Source: Protonemura montana (taxonomy: Eukaryota > Arthropoda > Insecta > Plecoptera > Nemouridae). From it: a DNA stretch of 64,000 nt. The number at the start of each line of letters is the position of its first letter. Within the stretch, counting starts at the first letter, position 1. This document shows, piece by piece, positions 12,401 to 24,306 of this stretch. The notes beneath the pieces were generated by a model that saw only the letters and a list, made by a program, of their open reading frames with translations, did no database searches and had not been told where the DNA came from. The translations under genes and the position numbers were made by a program. The stretch is from the NCBI GenBank assembly GCA_947568835.1, contig OX387609.1:18001208-18065207 (forward strand), written 5' to 3'.

Positions 12401-13318
12401 CATGTCCTGTCGCATGTCCTGCCCTATGTCCTGTAACATGTCCCGGCCGATGTCCTGCCCCATGTCCTGCCTCATGTCCAGTCCCATGTCCTGCGTCATG
12501 TCCTGCCCTATGTCCTGCCCCATGTCCTGCCTCATATCCAGTCCCATGTTCTGCCCCATGTCCTGCCCCATGTCCTGCCCTATGTAATGCCCCATATCCT
12601 GCCCCATGTCCTGCCCCTTGTCCTGCCAAATGTCAAAACGCTTGTCCTGCCCCATGTGTTGCCCCTTGTCCTGCATCATGTCCTGCCCAAAGTCCTGCCC
12701 CATGTCCTGCCCCTGTCCTGTCGCACGTCATGCCTCAAGTCCTGCCCCATGTCCTGCCCCATGGACAGCCCCATGTCCTGACCCTTATTTCCTGCCCCAT
12801 GTCCTGCCCTATGTCCTGCCCCATGTCTTGCCAAAAGTCCTGTCCCTTGTCCTGCCCCATATCCTGCCCCATGTCCTGCCCCCAAGTCATTTCATGGCCT
12901 AACCTTATTCCTGCCCCATGTTCTGCCCTATGTGCTGCCCCATGTCCTTCCCTAATGTCCTGTCACATTTACTGTACCATTTCATGCCTATGTCCTGTCG
13001 CTTGTCCTGCCATTTGTCCTGTTACATGTCTCATCCGATGTCCTGCCCCATATCCTGTCCCATGACCTGCACCATATCCTGCTCCAAATCCCGTCGCATG
13101 TCCTGCCCCAAATCTTGCCCTATGTCCTGCCCCATGTCCTGTCCTATTTCCTTTCCAACATTATGCCCCATGTCCTGCCTCATGTCCTGCCCTATGTAAT
13201 GCCCAATGTCCTGCACCATGTCCTGCCCCATGTCCTGGCCCATATTCTGCTCCATGTCCCGCCTCATAGTCTGTCCAATGTCCTGCCCCATGTCCTGCCC
13301 CATGTCCTGCCCCTAGTC
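12401..13318 (+). repeat. B-to-A linker, copy 1
   Basis: The linker joins block B/D to the first A unit. It is found again at 57,311-58,228 (offset 44,910) and, from about 12,625, at 61,202-61,894 at the end of A5. Its markers are CCATGTGTTGCCCC, CATGGACAGCCCC, CATTTCATGGCC and CATTTACTGTACC. A diverged relative lies at about 31,040-32,100 in block E. Confidence 0.85.
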
Positions 13319-16300
13319 CTGTCCCATGATTTGCCCTATGTCCTTCCCCAAGTCCTGCTCCAAGTCCTGTCCCATGTCCTGCCCTAATTCCTGCCCCATG
13401 TCCTGCCACATGTCCTGACCCTTATCCTGCCCCATGTCCTTCCCCGTGTCTTGCCCCATGTCCTGCCCCAAGTCCTAACCCATGTCCTGCCCTTATTTGC
13501 TGCCCCATGTCCTGCCCCATGTCCTGCCCCATGTCTTGCCCAAAGTCCTGCTCCATGTCCTGCCTCATGACCTGCCCCATGTCCTGCCTCATGTCCTGCC
13601 CCAAGTCCTGTGCCATGTCCTGCCCTAATTCCTGCACCATGTTCTGCCCCATGTCCTGGCCCATGTCCTGCCCCATGTCTTTCCCAAAGTCCTGCCCCAA
13701 GTTCTGCCTCATGTCCAGCTTCATATCCTGTCCCATGTCCTGGCCTATGTCCTGCCCCATGGCCTGCCTCTTGTTGATCCATGTCCTGCCCCATATCTTG
13801 CCCATGTTCTGTCTCATGTGTTGGTCTAAGTCCTGCCCCTTGCCCTGTCGCCTTTTCATGCCTCATGTCCTGCCCCATGTCCTGCCCCATGTACAGCCCC
13901 ATGTCCTGCCCCAAGTCCTGTCCCATGTCCTGCCCTTATTCCTGCCCCATGTTCTGCCCCATGTCCTGACCCTTATCCTGCCTCATGTCCTGCCCCATGT
14001 CCTGCCCCAATTCCCGTCCCATGTCCTGCCCTAATTCCTGCCCCATGTCCTGCCCCATGTCCTGACCCTTGTCCTGCCCAAATTCCTGCCCCATGTCCTG
14101 CCCCATGTCCTGCCTCATATCCTGCCCCATGTCCTGCCCCATGTCCTGCCAAATGTAAAAACGCATGTTCTTCCCCATGTCCAGTAAAATGTCCCGCCCG
14201 ATGTCCTGCCCTTTGTCCTGCCCCATGTCCTGCCCCATGTCTTGCCCAAAGCCTGCCCCATGTTCTGCCCCATGGCCTGCCCCATGTCCCGCCCGATGTC
14301 CTGCCCCATGTCCTGCCTCATGTCCAGTCCCATGTCCTGCCTCATGTCCTGCCCCATGTCCTACCCCATGTCCTGTCCCATGACCTGCACCATATCCTGC
14401 CCCAAATCCCGTCGCATGTCTGCCCCAAATCCTGCCCTATGTCCTGCCCCATGTCCTGCCCCATATCCTTTCCAATATTACGCCCCATGTCCTGTAACAT
14501 GTCCTGCCCTATGTCATGCGCCAAGTCCTGCCCCATATCCTGCCCCATGTCCTACCCTATGTAATGCCCCCATTCTAGCACCATGTCCTGCCCTATGTCC
14601 TGGCCCATATCCTGCTCCATGTCCTGCATCATATCCTGTCCAATGTCCTGCCCAATATCCTGTCGCATGCATGCCTCATGTCTTGCCTAAAGTCTTGCCC
14701 CATGTCCTGCCCCATGTCCTGCCCCATGTCCTGCCCCACGTCCTGTCCCATGTCCTGCCCTTATTCCTGCCCCATGTTCTGCCATATGGCCTGCCCCATG
14801 TCCCGCCCGATGTCCTGCCCCATGTCCTGCCTCATATCCAGTCCCATGTCCTGCCTCATGTCCTGCCCCATGTCCTGCCCCATGTCCTGTCCCATGACCT
14901 GCACCATATCCTGCCCCAAATCCCGTCGCATGTCTGCCCCAAATCCTGCCCTATGTCCTGCCCCATGTCCTGCCCCATATCCTTTCCAATATTACACTTC
15001 ATGTCCTGTAACATGTCCTGACCTATGTCATGCGCCAAGTCCTGCCCCATATCCTGCCCCATGTCCTACCCTATGTAAAGCCCCCATTCTTGCACCATGT
15101 CCTGCCCCATGTCCTGGCCCATATCCTGCTCCATGTCCTGCCTCATATCCTGTCCAATGTCCTGCCCAATACCCTGTCGCATGCATGCCTCATGTCTTGC
15201 CCAAAGTCTTGCCCCATGTCCTGCCCCATGTCCTGCCCCATGTCCTGCCCCAAGTCCTGTCCCTTGTCCTGCCCTTATTCCTGCCCCATGTCCTGCCTTA
15301 TCTCCTGCCCCATGTCCTGCCCCATGTCCTGCCCATTGTCCTGCCTCATGTCCAGGCCCATGTCCTGTCTCATGTCCTGCCCCATGTCCTGCCCCATGTC
15401 CTGTCCCATGACCTGCACCATATCCTGCCCCCAATCCCGTCGCATGTCCTGCCCTAAATCCTGCCCTTTGTCCTGCCCCATGTCCTGCCCCGTGTCTTTT
15501 CCCATGACCTGCACCATATCCTGCCCCAAATCCCGTCGCATGTCCTGCCCCAAATCCTGCCCTATGTGATGCCCCATCTCCTGCCCCATATCCTTTTCAA
15601 TATTATGCCCCATGTCCTGTAACATGTCCTGCCCTATGTCATGCGCCAAGTCCTGCCCCATATCCTGCCACATGTCCTGCCCTGTGTAATGCCCAATGTC
15701 CTGAACCATGTCCTGCCCCATGTCCTGGCCCATATCCTGCTCCATGTCCTGCCTCATATCCTATCCAATGTCCTGCCCTTTATCCTGTCGCATGCATGAC
15801 TCATGTCTTGTCCAAAGTCTTGCCCTATGTCCTGCCCCATGTTCTGCCCCATGTCCTGCCCCAAGTCCTGTCCCATGTCCTGCCCTAATTCCTGCGCCAT
15901 GTTCTGCCTTATTTGCTGCCCCATGTCCTGCCCCATGTCCTGCCCCATGTCTTGCCCAAAGTCCTGCTCCATGTCCTGCCCCATGTCCTACCCATTTCCT
16001 GCCCCATGTCCTGCCCCAAGTCCTTCTCCCATGTCCTGCCCTAATTCCTGCCCTATGTCCTGCCCCATGTCCTGCCCCTTGTCCTGCCTCATGTCCTGCC
16101 CCATGTCTTGCCCCATGTCCTGACCCAAGTTCTGTCTCATGTCATGCGTCATGTCCTAACGCATGTTCTGCCCCATGTCCTAGCCCATGTCCTGCCACAT
16201 GTCCTGCCCCATGTTCTGCCCCATGTCCTGCGCCATGTCCTGTCTCATGTTCTGACCCATGTTCTGTCTCTTGTCGTGCCTCATGTCCTGTCGCATGTTC

Positions 16301-16980
16301 TGCCCCATGTCCTGGCCCATGTCCTGCCCCATGTCTTGCCCAAAGTCCTGCCCAAAGTTCTGCCTCATGTCCAGCCCCATGTCCTGTCCCATGTCCTGGC
16401 CTATGTCCTGCCCCACGGCCTGCCTCATGTTGTTCCATGTCCTGCCCCAGATACTGCTCATGTTCTGTCTCATGTGTTGGTCTAAGTCCTTCCCCTTTGT
16501 CCTGTCGCATTTTCATGCCTCATGTTCTGCCCATGTCCTACCCCATGTACAGCCCCATGTCCTGTCTCACGTCCTGTCCCATGTCCTTTCCTATTTTCTG
16601 CCTCATGTCCTGCTTGATGTCCTACCTCATGTCCTGCCCCTAGCTTTCCCAAAGTCCTGCCCCATGTCCTGCCTCATTTCCTGGCCTATGTCCTGCCATA
16701 TGTCCTGACCCATGTCCTTCCCCATTTCCTGCCTCATGTCCTGCCCCATGTCCTGCCCCATGTCCTGCCTCATGTCTTGCCAAAAGTCCTGCCCCATGTC
16801 CTGCCCCATGTCCTGCCCCATGTCCTGCCCCATGTCCTGCCCCATGTCCTGCCAAATGTCAAAACGCATGTCCTGCCCCATGTCCAGTAACATTTCCCGC
16901 CCGATGTCCTGCCCTATGTCCTGCCCCATGTTCTGTACCATGTCCTGCCCCATGTCCTGGCCCATGTCCTGCCCCTAGTC
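13319..16980 (+). repeat. A1: 3,662-bp HOR unit
   Basis: First of four tandem A units, starting at CTGTCCCATGATTTG. It is one base shorter than A2 and A3 because AAAGTCCTG is AAAGCCTG near 14,250. That single-base loss breaks the open frame which A2-A4 keep across the same place. GCATGCATGC lies at 14,665 and 15,179, with GCATGCATGA at 15,790. Other private changes include TCTTTCCC near 13,680 and CCCCAGATACTG near 16,447. Confidence 0.95.
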
Positions 16981-19900
16981 CTGTCCCATGATTTGCCCTA
17001 TGTCCTTCCCCAAGTCCTGCTCCAAGTCCTGTCCCATGTCCTGCCCTAATTCCTGCCCCATGTCCTGCCACATGTCCTGACCCTTATCCTGCCCCATGTC
17101 CTTCCCCGTGTCTTGCCCCATGTCCTGCCCCAAGTCCTAACCCATGTCCTGCCCTTATTTGCTGCCCCATGTCCTGCCCCATGTCCTGCCCCATGTCTTG
17201 CCCAAAGTCCTGCTCCATGTCCTGCCTCATGACCTGCCCCATGTCCTGCCTCATGTCCTGCCCCAAGTCCTGTGCCATGTCCTGCCCTAATTCCTGCACC
17301 ATGTTCTGCCCCATGTCCTGGCCCATGTCCTGCCCCATGTCTTGCCCAAAGTCCTGCCCCAAGTTCTGCCTCATGTCCAGCTTCATATCCTGTCCCATGT
17401 CCTGGCCTATGTCCTGCCCCATGGCCTGCCTCTTGTTGATCCATGTCCTGCCCCATATCTTGCCCATGTTCTGTCTCATGTGTTGGTCTAAGTCCTGCCC
17501 CTTGCCCTGTCGCCTTTTCATGCCTCATGTCCTGCCCCATGTCCTGCCCCATGTACAGCCCCATGTCCTGCCCCAAGTCCTGTCCCATGTCCTGCCCTTA
17601 TTCCTGCCCCATGTTCTGCCCCATGTCCTGACCCTTATCCTGCCTCATGTCCTGCCCCATGTCCTGCCCCAATTCCCGTCCCATGTCCTGCCCTAATTCC
17701 TGCCCCATGTCCTGCCCCATGTCCTGACCCTTGTCCTGCCCAAATTCCTGCCCCATGTCCTGCCCCATGTCCTGCCTCATATCCTGCCCCATGTCCTGCC
17801 CCATGTCCTGCCAAACGTCAAAACGCATGTTCTTCCCCATGTCCAGTAAAATGTCCCGCCCGATGTCCTGCCCTTTGTCCTGCCCCATGTCCTGCCCCAT
17901 GTCTTGCCCAAAGTCCTGCCCCATGTTCTGCCCCATGGCCTGCCCCATGTCCCGCCCGATGTCCTGCCCCATGTCCTGCCTCATGTCCAGTCCCATGTCC
18001 TGCCTCATGTCCTGCCCCATGTCCTACCCCATGTCCTGTCCCATGACCTGCACCATATCCTGCCCCAAATCCCGTCGCATGTCTGCCCCAAATCCTGCCC
18101 TATGTCCTGCCCCATGTCCTGCCCCATATCCTTTCCAATATTACGCCCCATGTCCTGTAACATGTCCTGCCCTATGTCATGCGCCAAGTCCTGCCCCATA
18201 TCCTGCCCCATGTCCTACCCTATGTAATGCCCCCATTCTAGCACCATGTCCTGCCCTATGTCCTGGCCCATATCCTGCTCCATGTCCTGCATCATATCCT
18301 GTCCAATGTCCTGCCCAATATCCTGTCGCATGCATGCCTCATGTCTTGCCTAAAGTCTTGCCCCATGTCCTGCCCCATGTCCTGCCCCATGTCCTGCCCC
18401 ACGTCCTGTCCCATGTCCTGCCCTTATTCCTGCCCCATGTTCTGCCATATGGCCTGCCCCATGTCCCGCCCGATGTCCTGCCCCATGTCCTGCCTCATAT
18501 CCAGTCCCATGTCCTGCCTCATGTCCTGCCCCATGTCCTGCCCCATGTCCTGTCCCATGACCTGCACCATATCCTGCCCCAAATCCCGTCGCATGTCTGC
18601 CCCAAATCCTGCCCTATGTCCTGCCCCATGTCCTGCACCATATCCTTTCCAATATTACACTTCATGTCCTGTAACATGTCCTGACCTATGTCATGCGCCA
18701 AGTCCTGCCCCATATCCTGCCCCATGTCCTACCCTATGTAATGCCCCCATTCTTGCACCATGTCCTGCCCCATGTCCTGGCCCATATCCTGCTCCATGTC
18801 CTGCCTCATATCCTGTCCAATGTCCTGCCCAATACCCTGTCGCATGCATGCCTCATGTCTTGCCCAAAGTCTTGCCCCATGTCCTGCCCCATGTCCTGCC
18901 CCATGTCCTGCCCCAAGTCCTGTCCCTTGTCCTGCCCTTATTCCTGCCCCATGTCCTGCCTTATCTCCTGCCCCATGTCCTGCCCCATGTCCTGCCCATT
19001 GTCCTGCCTCATGTCCAGGCCCATGTCCTGTCTCATGTCCTGCCCCATGTCCTGCCCCATGTCCTGTCCCATGACCTGCACCATATCCTGCCCCCAATCC
19101 CGTCGCATGTCCTGCCCTAAATCCTGCCCTTTGTCCTGCCCCATGTCCTGCCCCGTGTCTTTTCCCATGACCTGCACCATATCCTGCCCCAAATCCCGTC
19201 GCATGTCCTGCCCCAAATCCTGCCCTATGTGATGCCCCATCTCCTGCCCCATATCCTTTTCAATATTATGCCCCATGTCCTGTAACATGTCCTGCCCTAT
19301 GTCATGCGCCAAGTCCTGCCCCATATCCTGCCACATGTCCTGCCCTGTGTAATGCCCAATGTCCTGAACCATGTCCTGCCCCATGTCCTGGCCCATATCC
19401 TGCTCCATGTCCTGCCTCATATCCTATCCAATGTCCTGCCCTTTATCCTGTCGCATGCATGACTCATGTCTTGTCCAAAGTCTTGCCCTATGTCCTGCCC
19501 CATGTTCTGCCGCATGTCCTGCCCCAAGTCCTGTCCCATGTCCTGCCCTAATTCCTGCGCCATGTTCTGCCTTATTTGCTGCCCCATGTCCTGCCCCATG
19601 TCCTGCCCCATGTCTTGCCCAAAGTCCTGCTCCATGTCCTGCCCCATGTCCTACCCATTTCCTGCCCCATGTCCTGCCCCAAGTCCTTCTCCCATGTCCT
19701 GCCCTAATTCCTGCCCTATGTCCTGCCCCATGTCCTGCCCCTTGTCCTGCCTCATGTCCTGCCCCATGTCTTGCCCCATGTCCTGACCCAAGTTCTGTCT
19801 CATGTCATGCGTCATGTCCTAACGCATGTTCTGCCCCATGTCCTAGCCCATGTCCTGCCACATGTCCTGCCCCATGTTCTGCCCCATGTCCTGCGCCATG

Positions 19901-20643
19901 TCCTGTCTCATGTTCTGACCCATGTTCTGTCTCTTGTCGTGCCTCATGTCCTGTCGCATGTTCTGCCCCATGTCCTGGCCCATGTCCTGCCCCATGTCTT
20001 GCCCAAAGTCCTGCCCAAAGTTCTGCCTCATGTCCAGCCCCATGTCCTGTCCCATGTCCTGGCCTATGTCCTGCCCCACGGCCTGCCTCATGTTGTTCCA
20101 TGTCCTGCCCCATATACTGCTCATGTTCTGTCTCATGTGTTGGTCTAAGTCCTTCCCCTTTGTCCTGTCGCATTTTCATGCCTCATGTTCTGCCCATGTC
20201 CTACCCCATGTACAGCCCCATGTCCTGTCTCACGTCCTGTCCCATGTCCTTTCCTATTTTCTGCCTCATGTCCTGCTTGATGTCCTACCTCATGTCCTGC
20301 CCCTAGCTTTCCCAAAGTCCTGCCCCATGTCCTGCCTCATTTCCTGGCCTATGTCCTGCCATATGTCCTGACCCATGTCCTTCCCCATTTCCTGCCTCAT
20401 GTCCTGCCCCATGTCCTGCCCCATGTCCTGCCTCATGTCTTGCCAAAAGTCCTGCCCCATGTCCTGCCCCATGTCCTGCCCCATGTCCTGCCCCATGTCC
20501 TGCCCCATGTCCTGCCAAATGTCAAAACGCATGTCCTGCCCCATGTCCAGTAACATTTCCCGCCCGATGTCCTGCCCTATGTCCTGCCCCATGTTCTGTA
20601 CCATGTCCTGCCCCATGTCCTGGCCCATGTCCTGCCCCTAGTC
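16981..20643 (+). repeat. A2: 3,663-bp HOR unit
   Basis: Tandem neighbour of A1, nearly identical along its full length. Private changes include CCAAACGTC near 17,814 and CTGCACCATATCC near 18,635. The TTCTGCCGCATG variant at 19,512 is absent from A1, A3 and A4 but present at the matching base of A5 (60,760), linking A2 to A5. Confidence 0.95.
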
Positions 20644-23600
20644 CTGTCCCATGATTTGCCCTATGTCCTTCCCCAAGTCCTGCTCCAAGTCCTGTCCCAT
20701 GTCCTGCCCTAATTCCTGCCCCATGTCCTGCCACATGTCCTGACCCTTATCCTGCCCCATGTCCTTCCCCGTGTCTTGCCCCATGTCCTGCCCCAAGTCC
20801 TAACCCATGTCCTGCCCTTATTTGCTGCCCCATGTCCTGCCCCATGTCCTGCCCCATGTCTTGCCCAAAGTCCTGCTCCATGTCCTGCCTCATGACCTGC
20901 CCCATGTCCTGCCTCATGTCCTGCCCCAAGTCCTGTGCCATGTCCTGCCCTAATTCCTGCACCATGTTCTGCCCCATGTCCTGGCCCATGTCCTGCCCCA
21001 TGTCTTGCCCAAAGTCCTGCCCCAAGTTCTGCCTCATGTCCAGCTTCATATCCTGTCCCATGTCCTGGCCTATGTCCTGCCCCATGGCCTGCCTCTTGTT
21101 GATCCATGTCCTGCCCCATATCTTGCCCATGTTCTGTCTCATGTGTTGGTCTAAGTCCTGCCCCTTGCCCTGTCGCCTTTTCATGCCTCGTGTCCTGCCC
21201 CATGTCCTGCCCCATGTACAGCCCCATGTCCTGCCCCAAGTCCTGTCCCATGTCCTGCCCTTATTCCTGCCCCATGTTCTGCCCCATGTCCTGACCCTTA
21301 TCCTGCCTCATGTCCTGCCCCATGTCCTGCCCCAATTCCCGTCCCATGTCCTGCCCTAATTCCTGCCCCATGTCCTGCCCCATGTCCTGACCCTTGTCCT
21401 GCCCAAATTCCTGCCCCATGTCCTGCCCCATGTCCTGCCTCATATCCTGCCCCATGTCCTGCCCCATGTCCTGCCAAATGTCAAAACGCATGTTCTTCCC
21501 CATGTCCAGTAAAATGTCCCGCCCGATGTCCTGCCCTTTGTCCTGCCCCATGTCCTGCCCCATGTCTTGCCCAAAGTCCTGCCCCATGTTCTGCCCCATG
21601 GCCTGCCCCATGTCCCGCCCGATGTCCTGCCCCATGTCCTGCCTCATGTCCAGTCCCATGTCCTGCCTCATGTCCTGCCCCATGTCCTACCCCATGTCCT
21701 GTCCCATGACCTGCACCATATCCTGCCCCAAATCCCGTCGCATGTCTGCCCCAAATCCTGCCCTATGTCCTGCCCCATGTCCTGCCCCATATCCTTTCCA
21801 ATATTACGCCCCATGTCCTGTAACATGTCCTGCCCTATGTCATGCGCCAAGTCCTGCCCCATATCCTGCCCCATGTCCTACCCTATGTAATGCCCCCATT
21901 CTAGCACCATGTCCTGCCCTATGTCCTGGCCCATATCCTGCTCCATGTCCTGCATCATATCCTGTCCAATGTCCTGCCCAATATCCTGTCGCATGCATGC
22001 CTCATGTCTTGCCTAAAGTCTTGCCCCATGTCCTGCCCCATGTCCTGCCCCATGTCCTGCCCCACGTCCTGTCCCATGTCCTGCCCTTATTCCTGCCCCA
22101 TGTTCTGCCATATGGCCTGCCCCATGTCCCGCCCGATGTCCTGCCCCATGTCCTGCCTCATATCCAGTCCCATGTCCTGCCTCATGTCCTGCCCCATGTC
22201 CTGCCCCATGTCCTGTCCCATGACCTGCACCATATCCTGCCCCAAATCCCGTCGCATGTCTGCCCCAAATCCTGCCCTATGTCCTGCCCCATGTCCTGCC
22301 CCATATTCTTTCCAATATTACACTTCATGTCCTGTAACATGTCCTGACCTATGTCATGCGCCAAGTCCTGCCCCATATCCTGCCCCATGTCCTACCCTAT
22401 GTAATGCCCCCATTCTTGCACCATGTCCTGCCCCATGTCCTGGCCCATATCCTGCTCCATGTCCTGCCTCATATCCTGTCCAATGTCCTGCCCAATACCC
22501 TGTCGCATGCATGCCTCATGTCTTGCCCAAAGTCTTGCCCCATGTCCTGCCCCATGTCCTGCCCCATGTCCTGCCCCAAGTCCTGTCCCTTGTCCTGCCC
22601 TTATTCCTGCCCCATGTCCTGCCTTATCTCCTGCCCCATGTCCTGCCCCATGTCCTGCCCATTGTCCTGCCTCATGTCCAGGCCCATGTCCTGTCTCATG
22701 TCCTGCCCCATGTCCTGCCCCATGTCCTGTCCCATGACCTGCACCATATCCTGCCCCCAATCCCGTCGCATGTCCTGCCCTAAATGCTGCCCTTTGTCCT
22801 GCCCCATGTCCTGCCCCGTGTCTTTTCCCATGACCTGCACCATATCCTGCCCCAAATCCCGTCGCATGTCCTGCCCCAAATCCTGCCCTATGTGATGCCC
22901 CATCTCCTGCCCCATATCCTTTTCAATATTATGCCCCATGTCCTGTAACATGTCCTGCCCTATGTCATGCGCCAAGTCCTGCCCCATATCCTGCCACATG
23001 TCCTGCCCTGTGTAATGCCCAATGTCCTGCACCATGTCCTGCCCCATGTCCTGGCCCATATCCTGCTCCATGTCCTGCCTCATATCCTATCCAATGTCCT
23101 GCCCTTTATCCTGTCGCATGCATGACTCATGTCTTGTCCAAAGTCTTGCCCTATGTCCTGCCCCTTGTTCTGCCCCATGTCCTGCCCCAAGTCCTGTCCC
23201 ATGTCCTGCCCTAATTCCTGCGCCATGTTCTGCCTTATTTGCTGCCCCATGTCCTGCCCCATGTCCTGCCCCATGTCTTGCCCAAAGTCCTGCTCCATGT
23301 CCTGCCCCATGTCCTACCCATTTCCTGCCCCATGTCCTGCCCCAAGTCCTTCTCCCATGTCCTGCCCTAATTCCTGCCCTATGTCCTGCCCCATGTCCTG
23401 CCCCTTGTCCTGCCTCATGTCCTGCCCCATGTCTTGCCCCATGTCCTGACCCAAGTTCTGTCTCATGTCATGCGTCATGTCCTAACGCATGTTCTGCCCC
23501 ATGTCCTAGCCCATGTCCTGCCACATGTCCTGCCCCATGTTCTGCCCCATGTCCTGCGCCATGTCCTGTCTCATGTTCTGACCCATGTTCTGTCTCTTGT

Positions 23601-24306
23601 CGTGCCTCATGTCCTGTCGCATGTTCTGCCCCATGTCCTGGCCCATGTCCTGCCCCATGTCTTGCCCAAAGTCCTGCCCAAAGTTCTGCCTCATGTCCAG
23701 CCCCATGTCCTGTCCCATGTCCTGGCCTATGTCCTGCCCCACGGCCTGCCTCATGTTGTTCCATGTCCTGCCCCATATACTGCTCATGTTCTGTCTCATG
23801 TGTTGGTCTAAGTCCTTCCCCTTTGTCCTGTCGCATTTTCATGCCTCATGTTCTGCCCATGTCCTACCCCATGTACAGCCCCATGTCCTGTCTCACGTCC
23901 TGTCCCATGTCCTTTCCTATTTTCTGCCTCATGTCCTGCTTGATGTCCTACCTCATGTCCTGCCCCTAGCTTTCCCAAAGTCCTGCCCCATGTCCTGCCT
24001 CATTTCCTGGCCTATGTCCTGCCATATGTCCTGACCCATGTCCTTCTCCATTTCCTGCCGCATGTCCTGCCCCATGTCCTGCCCCATGTCCTGCCTCATG
24101 TCTTGCCAAAAGTCCTGCCCCATGTCCTGCCCCATGTCCTGCCCCATGTCCTGCCCCATGTCCTGCCCCATGTCCTGCCAAATGTCAAAACGCATGTCCT
24201 GCCCCATGTCCAGTAACATTTCCCGCCCGATGTCCTGCCCTATGTCCTGCCCCATGTTCTGTACCATGTCCTGCCCCATGTCCTGGCCCATGTCCTGCCC
24301 CTAGTC
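20644..24306 (+). repeat. A3: 3,663-bp HOR unit
   Basis: Third tandem copy, exactly one period from A2. Private changes include CCTCGTGTCC near 21,188, CATATTCTTTCC near 22,305 and CCCCTTGTTCTG near 23,163. With A4 it has CTGCACCATG near 23,030, where A1, A2 and A5 have CTGAACCATG. Confidence 0.95.

Noticed and set aside
15708..16643. Cysteine/proline-rich 311-codon frame repeated in the A units, resembling a cysteine-rich structural protein
   Set aside because: The Cys-Pro pattern is just APCP/MSCP from the monomer. Copies differ by amino-acid-changing bases and indels with no sign of constraint.
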